DNA of 64,000 bases, taken from Chryseobacterium sp. Leaf201 (lineage in GTDB: Bacteria; Bacteroidota; Bacteroidia; Flavobacteriales; Weeksellaceae). The DNA lies in the NCBI RefSeq assembly GCF_001421435.1, contig NZ_LMKA01000001.1, positions 1 to 64,000 of the forward strand, given 5' to 3'. Made by a program: the position numbers and the translations under genes. Below, piece by piece: positions 16,377 through 24,606 of this stretch. The notes below the pieces were generated by a model. That model worked only from the letters and a program-made list of their open reading frames with translations, did not search any database and had not been told where the DNA came from. How positions within the stretch are numbered: position 1 is the stretch's first letter; each line of letters starts with the position of its first letter.

Positions 16377-18101
16377 TTATAAAATCCTGTACACCGGATA
16401 CTGCCTGAATGTACTGTGTTCGAAATAAGGAGAGTTTCTGTAAATCCAATCCAGCTGGGCGGTCCCGTCATCAGCAAACTGTTTGTCTGCAGATTTTTTA
16501 GCTTCAAACCTCTGTTTTAAATCTTTATCTTTTTTCAGTAATTCCGCTGCAGTATCTTCAAAAATATAGGCTGAGTAGTATTCTTTCTGTGCTAAAATCC
16601 CGTCAAAGAAATTCCAGTTGAAGAACGAATCCAGAGCGGACGGCTCCAGCGTCTCAATAATATATTTTACGCCTTCCTGGTTAACAGGGACCAGATAATC
16701 CCCTGCTGTGAAAGCCATACTTTTCTTGGATGCATTAACTGTGGTTTCATAATGAAGATAATGGCCTTCATAGGGGTTTTTAACCGTTTTAAAATCACTG
16801 ATGGCATAAGATTCTACTTGGATTGTGCTGTCACGCATAAGCGGCTGCATCCGGATCCCGTTTCTTTTAAATTCCTCAATAACCTTATCCTGCGACTTAG
16901 GGATCACGTAATATTCAGGAATGGTAACATATCCTGTGGGAACTGCCGTAGTAAACAGCTTTATTTTTTTAATAAAGGGTTTCTTACGGTCATAATACAG
17001 CCGGGGCTTCCCGGAAATTTCGCTCGGCTTATATTTTCCTTCATAACCTTTGAAATCCATCGTTGTATATTTCGCAGAATCTATTTTCCACCGGATCCCG
17101 TACTGTTTTCCGGCCCGATACTGTTTTAAGTTTTCAATCCTGAGCTGTTTTATTTTTTTGTATTCCTTATCTAAATTCTGAAGGTTAACCAGCATGTATT
17201 GATAAGTCGCATCTACTCTTCTGTCATACGGTTTCAGCATATGGGTTTCGGGCATGGTGGCCAACGCATTGAAGAGAGAAGCATATCCTGTAGAATATCT
17301 CGGGGAGTCTTCAAAAGCAGCAAATCCGATCTCGGGAACATCGCCGTGGATATTCACATACGGCGTGCTTTCGTATCCTGCCTTTTTTAAATCCTCAAGA
17401 TTTTCAGCCTGGAAATGGTTGTAGAAATAGGTACCCAAAACATTTCCCAGCCGTTCCTTGAAGGTAGAGATGTAGGTAAAAGTATACTGGTAGTCTGCGC
17501 CGTTGCTCACATGGTTATCAATAAAAACATCCGGTTTCAGCCACTGATAGATCTCCTGGAAACTTCTGGCATTTTTAGTATCAGCCTTGATGAAATCCCT
17601 GTTCAGGTCATAGTTCCGGGCATTTCCCCTGAAGCCGTACTGTTCCGGGCCGTTCTGATTGGCCCTGGAAAATGACCCTCTGTTGAGCATTCCGCTCACG
17701 TTGTAAGCTGAAATGGCCGCCACAATAAAGTTCTGCGTCGTTTTTATTTTCTTTGCTGCCAGATCCCTCATCAGCATCATGGTGGCATCAATTCCGTCAG
17801 GCTCGCCGGGATGAATCCCGTTATTAATAAACAGAACTGCTTTTTCTTTTCTTAACTGATCCAGGTCTTTTTCCGGAAAGGGGTTGTACACCACGACATA
17901 CATCGGTTTCCCGTTGTCATCCTCCCCTTTTTTCAGGTACTGAATGGTGCTGAAGTTTTTGGCTAAATCCTGATAATAGGCATTCATTTCTTCATAAGTA
18001 ACGGTCTGATTGCCATTTCCTTTTTCGAAAGGTGTCTTAAAATGAGTCTGGGCAAAACACCAGCAGGATATAAAAGTACATAGGAAAGCGTTGAGTTTCA
18101 T
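16377..18101 (-). CDS. Secreted M14-family zinc carboxypeptidase
   Basis: This 574-residue protein has a signal peptide (MKLNAFLCTFISCWCFAQ) and an M14 peptidase domain. The zinc ligands are in HPGEPDG (HxxE, about residues 97-103) and in the later DNHVSNGADY (H near residue 196). The catalytic glutamate is probably in MPETHM near residue 287. The C-terminal 250 residues are a family-specific extension. It likely acts in the periplasm or outside the cell on peptides. Downstream and upstream genes are not obviously linked. Confidence 0.9.
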   Translation of the reverse strand: MKLNAFLCTFISCWCFAQTHFKTPFEKGNGNQTVTYEEMNAYYQDLAKNFSTIQYLKKGEDDNGKPMYVVVYNPFPEKDLDQLRKEKAVLFINNGIHPGEPDGIDATMMLMRDLAAKKIKTTQNFIVAAISAYNVSGMLNRGSFSRANQNGPEQYGFRGNARNYDLNRDFIKADTKNARSFQEIYQWLKPDVFIDNHVSNGADYQYTFTYISTFKERLGNVLGTYFYNHFQAENLEDLKKAGYESTPYVNIHGDVPEIGFAAFEDSPRYSTGYASLFNALATMPETHMLKPYDRRVDATYQYMLVNLQNLDKEYKKIKQLRIENLKQYRAGKQYGIRWKIDSAKYTTMDFKGYEGKYKPSEISGKPRLYYDRKKPFIKKIKLFTTAVPTGYVTIPEYYVIPKSQDKVIEEFKRNGIRMQPLMRDSTIQVESYAISDFKTVKNPYEGHYLHYETTVNASKKSMAFTAGDYLVPVNQEGVKYIIETLEPSALDSFFNWNFFDGILAQKEYYSAYIFEDTAAELLKKDKDLKQRFEAKKSADKQFADDGTAQLDWIYRNSPYFEHSTFRQYPVYRIL

Positions 18102-18186
18102 TGACGTGATATTTCAGGCTTCAAAATTACTCAAAGTTTTGTAAACGGATCTGTTGTTCCAGTGCAGTGTAAAAGTGGTATACTAA

Positions 18187-18936
18187 TTATTTCAGTTTAA
18201 CAATGTCTTTATTTCTCCCTTTTTCATCAGGGTATAAAGCTGGAAGCGGATCGCTCTGCCAGAACTCCTTGGTATCGGTATCCATGACCGTAAGAGGCCC
18301 TGTAAATGCGGCTCCTGTATCTAAATTCCAGATATTGGCCTTGTGAACCGGTTTGGTACTCCCCAGATATAAGGTCGGTGTATGGCCGATGAATATTTCA
18401 CTGTACAGAAGCAGGCGTTTCGGATAGAGCGCTGAGTTTTTAGATAATTTCCCGTCCATAGCGATGGCTGTTTCCCAGAGGGTTCTGTCCCACCGGTAGC
18501 CACTGCTGTACATTTCTTTTTCCGGACCATTCACAGAGGAATATCCCGCATGGATAAACAGGCGGTTGTATTTATCCACGTAATAGTTTTTCAGGTTCTG
18601 AAAGAATTCAAGATGCTTGTCCAGATCTTCAAGATCATAATCCGAATAGCTGCTAACCGTACTTTTTCCGCCGTTGGAAAGCCATACGTTTTCGCTTGTT
18701 CCGAAACACAGCCAGTCCTCACACCAGGCATCGTGGTTTCCTTTGATGAAAATACATTGCTGCCTGCCGGAAAGTTCCATTAAAAACTGAATAACCCGGG
18801 ACGATCCGCTCCATCCATCCACGTAATCCCCAAGGAAAATCAGAGTATCATTTTCAGTCACCTCCGCTCTTTCCAGAACCTGTGTCAGTGCTTTAAAGCC
18901 TCCGTGAATATCCCCTATTGCCAATGTTCTGCCCAT
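18187..18936 (-). CDS. Metallophosphoesterase (PPP-type, ApaH/PrpA-like)
   Basis: This 249-residue calcineurin-like phosphatase shows the full metal-binding set: GDIHG (8-12), GDYVDG (36-41), GNHD (66-69), a later histidine in LFIHAGYSS, and GHTP near residue 182. These proteins remove phosphate from serine/threonine, or cleave dinucleoside polyphosphates or cyclic phosphates. It starts 5 nt after kptA, as the last gene of the NAD/ADP-ribose operon. A role on a phosphate released by KptA (ADP-ribose 1''-2''-cyclic phosphate or its product) is attractive, but it is inference. Confidence 0.9.
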   Translation of the reverse strand: MGRTLAIGDIHGGFKALTQVLERAEVTENDTLIFLGDYVDGWSGSSRVIQFLMELSGRQQCIFIKGNHDAWCEDWLCFGTSENVWLSNGGKSTVSSYSDYDLEDLDKHLEFFQNLKNYYVDKYNRLFIHAGYSSVNGPEKEMYSSGYRWDRTLWETAIAMDGKLSKNSALYPKRLLLYSEIFIGHTPTLYLGSTKPVHKANIWNLDTGAAFTGPLTVMDTDTKEFWQSDPLPALYPDEKGRNKDIVKLK

Positions 18937-18941
18937 ATCAT

Positions 18942-19484
18942 CTATTCCATAATATATTTAGGATCTACAAAGTCCGTCAGCCAGACTTCATTTTCTGATA
19001 AATAAAATTTTATTCCGTCCTCAAACATTTTTCCTGTGCTTATGGTAAGTATTACCGGCTTTCCGTGGCGCATTCCAACGCTGGTGGCGGTTTCCCTGTC
19101 GCTGCTTAAATGAACGTGCTGCCGGCTTCTTTTTTCAATGCCTTTTTCTAAAATGGAAACTGCATTATTTTCGGATGTTCCATGATAAAGAAATTCCGGC
19201 GGTTTTTGTTCAATTAAGGCTAAATTTATATTAATCGAATGCCCCTGGCTGGCTCTTATTTTTGTTTTATCTTCATTAAAAGCAAATCTTTTTTTACTGT
19301 TCGTCTGTACGATTTCATCAAGCTCTTCAAAAGTAAAACCCTGAGAATCATTTTTGGATTTTGTAATCAGCTCTTCAACGTCTGCCCAGCCGTGTCCATC
19401 CAGATTCAAATCAATGAGTTTGGGATGATGCCTGAGAACGTAGCTCAGGAATTTGCTTGTTTTTTTCTTTCGCTCTTCATTCAT
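18942..19484 (-). CDS. kptA: RNA 2'-phosphotransferase KptA/Tpt1
   Basis: This 180-residue protein is a full-length KptA. The N-terminal winged-helix has KFLSYVLRHHP with the conserved R18-H19 pair, and the C-terminal ART-like domain has IRASQGHS, EFLYHGTS and RSRQHVHLS, the NAD-binding motifs. The enzyme removes an internal 2'-phosphate from RNA using NAD+, giving ADP-ribose 1''-2''-cyclic phosphate (family knowledge). Bacteria generally lack the yeast-type splicing that needs it, so its natural substrate is open. It lies between the ARH gene (10 nt) and the phosphoesterase gene (5 nt). Confidence 0.95.
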   Translation of the reverse strand: MNEERKKKTSKFLSYVLRHHPKLIDLNLDGHGWADVEELITKSKNDSQGFTFEELDEIVQTNSKKRFAFNEDKTKIRASQGHSININLALIEQKPPEFLYHGTSENNAVSILEKGIEKRSRQHVHLSSDRETATSVGMRHGKPVILTISTGKMFEDGIKFYLSENEVWLTDFVDPKYIME

Positions 19485-19494
19485 GATTGTGCTT

Positions 19495-20436
19495 TTATTT
19501 CATTAATTTATTCTCCAATTTAATACATACGTTTTCAATATCCTCTTTCCTCACCAGCTCAGCCACCCATTCTTCAGGGATATTTTCAAAACCGTAATAA
19601 ATTCCGGCAAGTCCGCCTGTAATGGCTCCGGTGGTATCGGTATCTTCTCCTAAATTGACGGCTTTCAAAACCGCTTCAGCATAACTTTCAGAATTTAGAA
19701 AACACCATAATGAGGCTTCAAGAGTGTGGAGGACATAGCCACTGCTTTTAATTTCATCTTCAGAATATATTGAAATATCATTTTTTAAAATTCTTTCAAA
19801 AAGTATAATTTCATTGGGATTGAAACCTTGATTTTGCGCAAATTCCAAAGCTGTTTCTCTTATATAACTGTATGCTTCTGTTTTATCTTTTCCTTTAATC
19901 AGTTCAACAGCAAAAATTACGTAGATGAAACATGCAAAAACAGAACGGAAATGACCATGCGTGATGGATGAAACTTCTTTTACTGTCCGGTATAATTTTT
20001 CAATATCTTCCTCATCTTTAAGATAAAAAGCTAAAGGAAGGATTCTCATCAGAGAACCATTCCCATTATCTTCTTCAAAAATATTTCCTGAAAATTTTGC
20101 ACTTTCACCTTTAATCAATCTTGCAATAGAATGTCTTGTTGTTCCGCCGATATCAAAAAGCTTTCCGTGAGCTGTCCAGTGTCCATATTTATTCCATTTC
20201 ACAAAACTTTGCCCGATTTTTTCCAGATCATAGCCTTTCGTTAATTCATCGGCAAGGCAAAGCGTTAATGAGCTGTCGTCACTCCATGTACCTTTTGGCT
20301 GATTCCAAGACATGTATTCCAGCATTTTTGTAACCGGAGCTTTTTTCAGGTCTTCTCTTTTTTTGAATTCCACCGGCACGCCCAAGGCATCACCGATACA
20401 TACGCCAAAGATTCCGGCTTTTACTGCGTTGTCCAT
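19495..20436 (-). CDS. ADP-ribosylglycohydrolase (ARH/DraG family)
   Basis: This 313-residue protein has the metal-binding motifs of the ARH/DraG fold: GVCIGDALGVPVEF near residue 9-22, WSDDSS near 52, NGSLMR near 127 and GEDTDTTGAITGGLAG near 275-290. ARH enzymes remove ADP-ribose from proteins or nucleic acids, or hydrolyse O-acetyl-ADP-ribose. Its ATG overlaps the sirtuin stop by one base (TAATG), which means coupled translation. The pairing with sirtuin and macro proteins suggests turnover of ADP-ribosylated or acetyl-ADP-ribose products. Confidence 0.93.
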   Translation of the reverse strand: MDNAVKAGIFGVCIGDALGVPVEFKKREDLKKAPVTKMLEYMSWNQPKGTWSDDSSLTLCLADELTKGYDLEKIGQSFVKWNKYGHWTAHGKLFDIGGTTRHSIARLIKGESAKFSGNIFEEDNGNGSLMRILPLAFYLKDEEDIEKLYRTVKEVSSITHGHFRSVFACFIYVIFAVELIKGKDKTEAYSYIRETALEFAQNQGFNPNEIILFERILKNDISIYSEDEIKSSGYVLHTLEASLWCFLNSESYAEAVLKAVNLGEDTDTTGAITGGLAGIYYGFENIPEEWVAELVRKEDIENVCIKLENKLMK

Positions 20437-21122
20437 TATGCGAGATTTACCAGTTTATCAAACAGTAATTTCATTCCTTTTGTTGCGGTTTCTTTCATTA
20501 CAACTGCTCTCTGGCCATAACCGAAGCCGGTTTCATTCGGGTTGATGACGATGAGAAGACAGTCATCTTTGATATCATGAATCAGTCCTGCCGCCGGGTA
20601 CACCTGCAGTGAAGTTCCAATCACCATAAAAATATCGGCTTCCTTAGCCTGTTTTGCGGCTTCTTTCATCAACGGAACTTCTTCCCCGAACCATACGATA
20701 AAAGGCCGCAATTGCGCTCCGTCTTCTGCTTTCTCCCCGATCTTAATATCCTCTTTCTGATCGTAAATCAGGTTTTTATTGTTACAGGAACATGACTTGA
20801 ACAGTTCCCCGTGAAGGTGAAGAATATTTGAAGATCCCGCTCTTTCGTGCAGGTCATCAATATTCTGGGTGATGATGTGTACCTCGAAATATTTTTCCAG
20901 CTCTGCAAGCAATCGGTGGGCATCGTTCGGCTCCACTTCATGAAGCTGCCGCCGTCTCTGGTTATAAAACTCCAGTACCAGGGCTCTGTCTTTCCGCCAT
21001 CCTTCCGGACTGGCTACATCTGTTACATTATGATTTTCCCAGAGCCCATTTCCGTCTCTGAAGGTTTGTATTCCGCTTTCGGCGCTTATTCCGGCACCTG
21101 TTAATATGGTTAGTTTTTTCAT
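20436..21122 (-). CDS. Sir2-family NAD-dependent deacylase (CobB/SIRT5-like)
   Basis: This 228-residue protein is a compact class III sirtuin. Visible are the NAD-binding GAGISAESGIQTFRD (about 9-23), TQNIDDLHERAGS (about 98-110), the catalytic histidine in LHLHGE, and the Y-x-x-R acyl-lysine pocket in FYNQRR, which in CobB/SIRT5 favours succinyl or malonyl groups. A canonical four-cysteine zinc site is only partly visible (CSC). The product, O-acyl-ADP-ribose, is a substrate for the macro protein encoded 157 bp upstream and the ARH encoded next. Confidence 0.93.
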   Translation of the reverse strand: MKKLTILTGAGISAESGIQTFRDGNGLWENHNVTDVASPEGWRKDRALVLEFYNQRRRQLHEVEPNDAHRLLAELEKYFEVHIITQNIDDLHERAGSSNILHLHGELFKSCSCNNKNLIYDQKEDIKIGEKAEDGAQLRPFIVWFGEEVPLMKEAAKQAKEADIFMVIGTSLQVYPAAGLIHDIKDDCLLIVINPNETGFGYGQRAVVMKETATKGMKLLFDKLVNLA

Positions 21123-21279
21123 TGGTCTTTAATTTAAGAATTAATTTTTAACGCAAAATCCGCAAAGTTTTTAAGACTAATTATTTTAAGACTTGCAAAA
21201 CGAAGTTTTATCGATTCTGACAGGTTAATAATAAATTGAGGAAGGCGTTTCACTCATCAAAGAGATCAATATTACATTG

Positions 21280-21801
21280 TTATTCATTACTGGTTTTCAA
21301 TACGTTTTTATAAATTTCTTCATTTTCATCATCAAAACAGACAAAAATAACTTTTTGTATGACATCTGATTTGAAGTTTTTTATCTCATCAACAGCAATT
21401 TTCCCGGCCAGTTGCTTTGGAAACCTGTAAACTCCTGTACTGATATTGGGGAAAGCAATTGTATTGATCCCAAGGCTTTCAGCCAGTATTAAAGAGTTTT
21501 TATAGCAATCTGCCAATAATGCTGAACATTTCTCTTGATCACCATTCCAAACCGGGCCCACCGTGTGAATCACATATTTTGCCGGAAGATTTCCTGCCGT
21601 CGTTACCACAGCTTCTCCGGTGTTGCATTTCCCCTGTTTATTTCTGATTTCCCTGCATTCTTCCAGAATCTGCGGGCCTCCTGCCCGATGGATCGCACCA
21701 TCAACACCACCTCCGCCAAGTAAGGATGAATTGGCTGCATTCACGATTGCATCTGCTTTTATTTTGGTGATGTCACCTTTGATCAATTCAATGTTCATCA
21801 T
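21280..21801 (-). CDS. Macro-domain O-acetyl-ADP-ribose deacetylase (YmdB/MacroD-like)
   Basis: This 173-residue protein is a single macro domain. Its N-terminus has [35 protein letters not shown] (motifs at about residues 6-40) and the later loop [11 protein letters not shown] (about 117-127), both typical of MacroD-type enzymes that remove the acetyl group from O-acetyl-ADP-ribose or ADP-ribose from acidic residues. The start is 6 nt after the DUF4291 gene. The 157-bp gap to the sirtuin gene shows no obvious terminator, so one transcript is possible. Confidence 0.95.
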   Translation of the reverse strand: MMNIELIKGDITKIKADAIVNAANSSLLGGGGVDGAIHRAGGPQILEECREIRNKQGKCNTGEAVVTTAGNLPAKYVIHTVGPVWNGDQEKCSALLADCYKNSLILAESLGINTIAFPNISTGVYRFPKQLAGKIAVDEIKNFKSDVIQKVIFVCFDDENEEIYKNVLKTSNE

Positions 21802-21807
21802 TTATTT

Positions 21808-22455
21808 TTAGTTTAAATTTAATTTCCTGTTTAAACATTCATCATCAAAAAGCAACGGTTTTTCTTCAGGCAGCATCAGAGAATCCGGATCATTATTCAG
21901 TACAAACTGATGCTGTTCTTTTACAAAATCTGAAATATCATGAATTGAAATAATATCTTCCCGAGCAAAAGATGTAATGAAATCATTTCTCAAACCTATC
22001 TGAACTGCTTTTCTTTCTAATTTTCTTCCGGAAGGATCATGATCCGGATCCCATTGCAACCTTACAGAAGATTCTTTTACCTGATGCTTCCATTCCTCCC
22101 CGGAAATTTCCAATCTGCTGCTGTATGAAGAATAAACGGCATTTTCCAGATATTTTTTAAAGGCTTCCATTTTTAAATGAATTGCCAGAACATATTCCTG
22201 ATCCTCCTTTGTTCCCCATCCGTTCCGGTACATCATCCAAAGAAAGTTCGGTTTGATCCAGGTCATTCTTTCCAGACTGAAGGCCCCGCCAAAATATTGA
22301 TTTTTAACGGCAAATTCGCCAATCTCTTTCCGGTAAGACTGATAGACAATGATTTTCTCATCATCATACTGAGCCATGATATGATGCCCTTGCTGTGGCC
22401 AATCCTGTAGCTGCTCTTTATATTTTTTAAGTTTAAATTCCTTCATAATATTCAT
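21808..22455 (-). CDS. DUF4291-family protein
   Basis: This 215-residue protein matches the DUF4291 family by recalled features: HIMAQYDDEKIIVYQSYRKEIGEFAV (residues 26-51), RMTWIKPNFLWMMYRNGW (residues 63-80) and a C-terminal segment with LRNDFI. The biochemical function is not established as far as I know; its recurring place beside ADP-ribose enzymes suggests an ADP-ribose-related role. The gene overlaps the preceding orf206 by 23 bp (ATG 22455) or 14 bp if the Met at 22446 is used, so translation is coupled. Confidence 0.85.
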   Translation of the reverse strand: MNIMKEFKLKKYKEQLQDWPQQGHHIMAQYDDEKIIVYQSYRKEIGEFAVKNQYFGGAFSLERMTWIKPNFLWMMYRNGWGTKEDQEYVLAIHLKMEAFKKYLENAVYSSYSSRLEISGEEWKHQVKESSVRLQWDPDHDPSGRKLERKAVQIGLRNDFITSFAREDIISIHDISDFVKEQHQFVLNNDPDSLMLPEEKPLLFDDECLNRKLNLN

Positions 22456-23053
22456 CCCATTCTTTTTTATCGAGCGCCTTATAATCTTCTAAAGGAAAGT
22501 TATATTTTTCAACCAGAAGATTTATATCAAACTCTTGTGTTTGGGGAAACAGTAAATAACTGATTATTTTATCTAGTCTTCCAACAAGCGTGTCAATATC
22601 TTTTATACTTTCAATAATAAAAGTTTTAGAAACCCTTTCTTCGACAGAGGGGGCGCCCATGATTCGCATACCTCCAAAAAAGCCTTCTAATATTTCAATA
22701 TAACTTCTTCTAAATTGAATGATCCTGCTGACAATTTCTTTAAGATTACTGCTTTTGATGTCCTCTGTCTTATAAAAGTTTTCAATTCCAGAGTTTACTG
22801 TATCAATAACTTCTTCTGAGAATCGGTAATCTTTAAAATCAGCAATAAACTCCAGATTGTAAAAATCTCTGATATCTTTTATCGGGATGTTCAAACATGC
22901 GAAATATGCAAAAACCCTTTTATATCTCACCTGTATAGATGGCAGTAACCTTTCCGGGTACTGAATATAATAATCTGTATTTTCTAATAGATGCCTTAAT
23001 TTTAAAAGTAGTTCTAAAATTTCTACAGTGGCTTCTTCTCTTGTAACTTTCAT
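22433..23053 (-). CDS. Unknown 206-aa helical protein
   Basis: I do not recognise this family. The protein looks all-helical and soluble, with no signal peptide, and is moderately acidic. A glycine-rich turn (EGFFGGMRIMGAPSVEERV, about residues 122-140) stands out in the middle. The gene overlaps the PARG-like gene by 4 bp (ATGA) and the DUF4291 gene by 23 bp, so it is tightly embedded in the NAD/ADP-ribose operon and likely works with one of those proteins. It is one of the least explained members of the cluster. Confidence 0.75.
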   Translation of the reverse strand: MKVTREEATVEILELLLKLRHLLENTDYYIQYPERLLPSIQVRYKRVFAYFACLNIPIKDIRDFYNLEFIADFKDYRFSEEVIDTVNSGIENFYKTEDIKSSNLKEIVSRIIQFRRSYIEILEGFFGGMRIMGAPSVEERVSKTFIIESIKDIDTLVGRLDKIISYLLFPQTQEFDINLLVEKYNFPLEDYKALDKKEWDEYYEGI

Positions 23054-24282
23054 TGTATTTCTTCAAAAGGTTTTATCATTTCCTCTTTCTTCGTCAAAAC
23101 TGCAAAAACCACCCTTTTAAATTTATTTTTATAGTTCCCTTGAAGGTGTTTCTTGAATAATTCAGCAATTTCTTTTGGATCATTTTTAAAAACTCCACAT
23201 CCCCAAGCTCCTAAAATCAATGTTTCGTTTCCTTGATGTAAAGCTAAAGACAGCATTTTATCAATTCTCACATCCATTGCTCCGAAAATCTCACTCACTC
23301 TTTCCGGTTCCTGGCGTTTTACCACACCTGCATTTACTGCCGGAGAAGTAATGAAATTGCACAGAACAGGTTTTGCCAGAAGTTCTCCTTTGTCTTTCCT
23401 GAAAACCGGAACTTTCGGGCTATAAATCATTGTATCGGTGTAGAAGCAGGACTCCATTGCCCGATGGGTTTCATAATATGTCCAGCCTTTAAGCAATGAT
23501 TCGTACAATCCTGAAGTCCTTGCCAGGCTTTCTTCCTGTGCTTCCGCGCCATTAATAAAACCACCGCCCGGATTTTTTGCTGATGCGAAATTCAGACACA
23601 TTAATTTTTCCTGATTTTCTTCTTCGGCTAATTTTAAAATTGCTTTTAATGAACTGCAGTTCCAAGTTTCAAATGTTGTTTCAAAATCGGCTTTCGGAAG
23701 TTCATTTTTCTTCATTTCCGAAAGTTCTTCAGATGAAAACAATACGGTTTCTTTTTTAGAGATTTCCAGTTCGTTTTCTATATTTATTTTTTCGTTGTTT
23801 TCGTTTATATAATATTTCTTGGCTAAGATGTCTAATGTATCTTTTGCCATTCCTTTATTTGTCATTGTTAACTTTTTAATGTTTAATAATAAATTTTCGA
23901 TCTCAGTATCGGAAGGCTTTTTAAATTCTTTCCCTATGAATACTTTAACCACTTCAATACTTCCCACAATGGCCTGATTGAAAGCTTCCAGCTCTTCTGA
24001 AGGAACCCAGAGTTCATTATGATTCCTTGCTCCGACATTCTGCACCTGGTATTTATCTGTTTCATCTTTCAATACTTCAAATCTGGTTACAAAACCGAGA
24101 TAATTTCCTGCTTCATCACGGGTGTTCCATTTTTCAGCAATTTCGGAAGCATAGTCTTCATCCAGAACGGGATAGAAAATAGGCTGCCACTCCAGTCTCG
24201 GAGGAAATTTTCTGTAATGGCCTGCAATAATAAGCATCATTTCCTTTTCGCCTACCGGCCTGTATAGTGTTATTGTTTTCAT
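23050..24282 (-). CDS. PARG-like macro protein with ADP-ribosylation/crystallin J1-type N-terminal domain
   Basis: This 410-residue protein has two parts. Residues 1 to about 120 (LYRPVGEKEMMLI ... FPPRLEWQPIFYPVL) match the small proteins often annotated as ADP-ribosylation/crystallin J1. Residues about 130-405 match the TIGR02452 PARG-like macro family, with the catalytic signature GGG-x7-QEE at residues 239-251 and the distal GAWGCGVFKNDP. PARG cleaves ADP-ribose polymers (family knowledge). The substrate of the bacterial form and the function of the N-terminal part are unknown. The fusion is unusual and seems complete and in frame. Confidence 0.88.
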   Translation of the reverse strand: MKTITLYRPVGEKEMMLIIAGHYRKFPPRLEWQPIFYPVLDEDYASEIAEKWNTRDEAGNYLGFVTRFEVLKDETDKYQVQNVGARNHNELWVPSEELEAFNQAIVGSIEVVKVFIGKEFKKPSDTEIENLLLNIKKLTMTNKGMAKDTLDILAKKYYINENNEKINIENELEISKKETVLFSSEELSEMKKNELPKADFETTFETWNCSSLKAILKLAEEENQEKLMCLNFASAKNPGGGFINGAEAQEESLARTSGLYESLLKGWTYYETHRAMESCFYTDTMIYSPKVPVFRKDKGELLAKPVLCNFITSPAVNAGVVKRQEPERVSEIFGAMDVRIDKMLSLALHQGNETLILGAWGCGVFKNDPKEIAELFKKHLQGNYKNKFKRVVFAVLTKKEEMIKPFEEIQ

Positions 24283-24300
24283 GGTTTAATTTTATTTTAT

Positions 24301-24595
24301 TTATTCAAAATCATAAACATATACTTCCACATTATTGCTTAATAATGTCCTTTCGATAATAGGCTCGATTTCTTCCCACTTTCCTCCTGCCAAACCGCAG
24401 CCGATCCTTGGCATATGAATACCTGCATTCAGACCATTTTCTGTATTCACTTTCCGGTTTTTTCCACCTTTTCGAAATGGCTAAAACGAAACCTTTTCCC
24501 CAGCCTCCGATATTATTGCAAATATGAGTAATGATTTTATTTCCTTCAACCTGAGGGTTTGTTGCATCACCTTTTAAATATGTAATCGTTTTCAT
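24301..24595 (-). pseudogene. Macro-domain gene with internal deletion and frameshift
   Basis: The ATG frame from 24595 encodes a normal macro start (YLKGDAT, ITHICNNIGGWGKGFVLAISKRWKKPESEYRKW) and then leaves the family. In another frame the sequence continues as GLNAGIHMPRIGCGLAGGKWEE and ends VYVYDFE at the stop 24301-24303. So both ends of a typical 155-residue phage-type macro protein remain, but about 60-65 residues in the middle are missing and the frame is lost. The intact-frame product would be 87 residues with a foreign tail. A sequencing or assembly error cannot explain a loss this large easily. The gene is probably dead. Confidence 0.85.
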
Positions 24596-24606
24596 GGTTA
24601 TTATTT

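Noticed and set aside
18560..18590. TTATCCACG as a DnaA box
   Set aside because: It is a single inexact match inside the phosphatase coding region, with no cluster around it.
24332..24595. An intact 87-aa macro protein
   Set aside because: The reading frame leaves the family after residue 55, and the matching C-terminus is in another frame, so it is a pseudogene.
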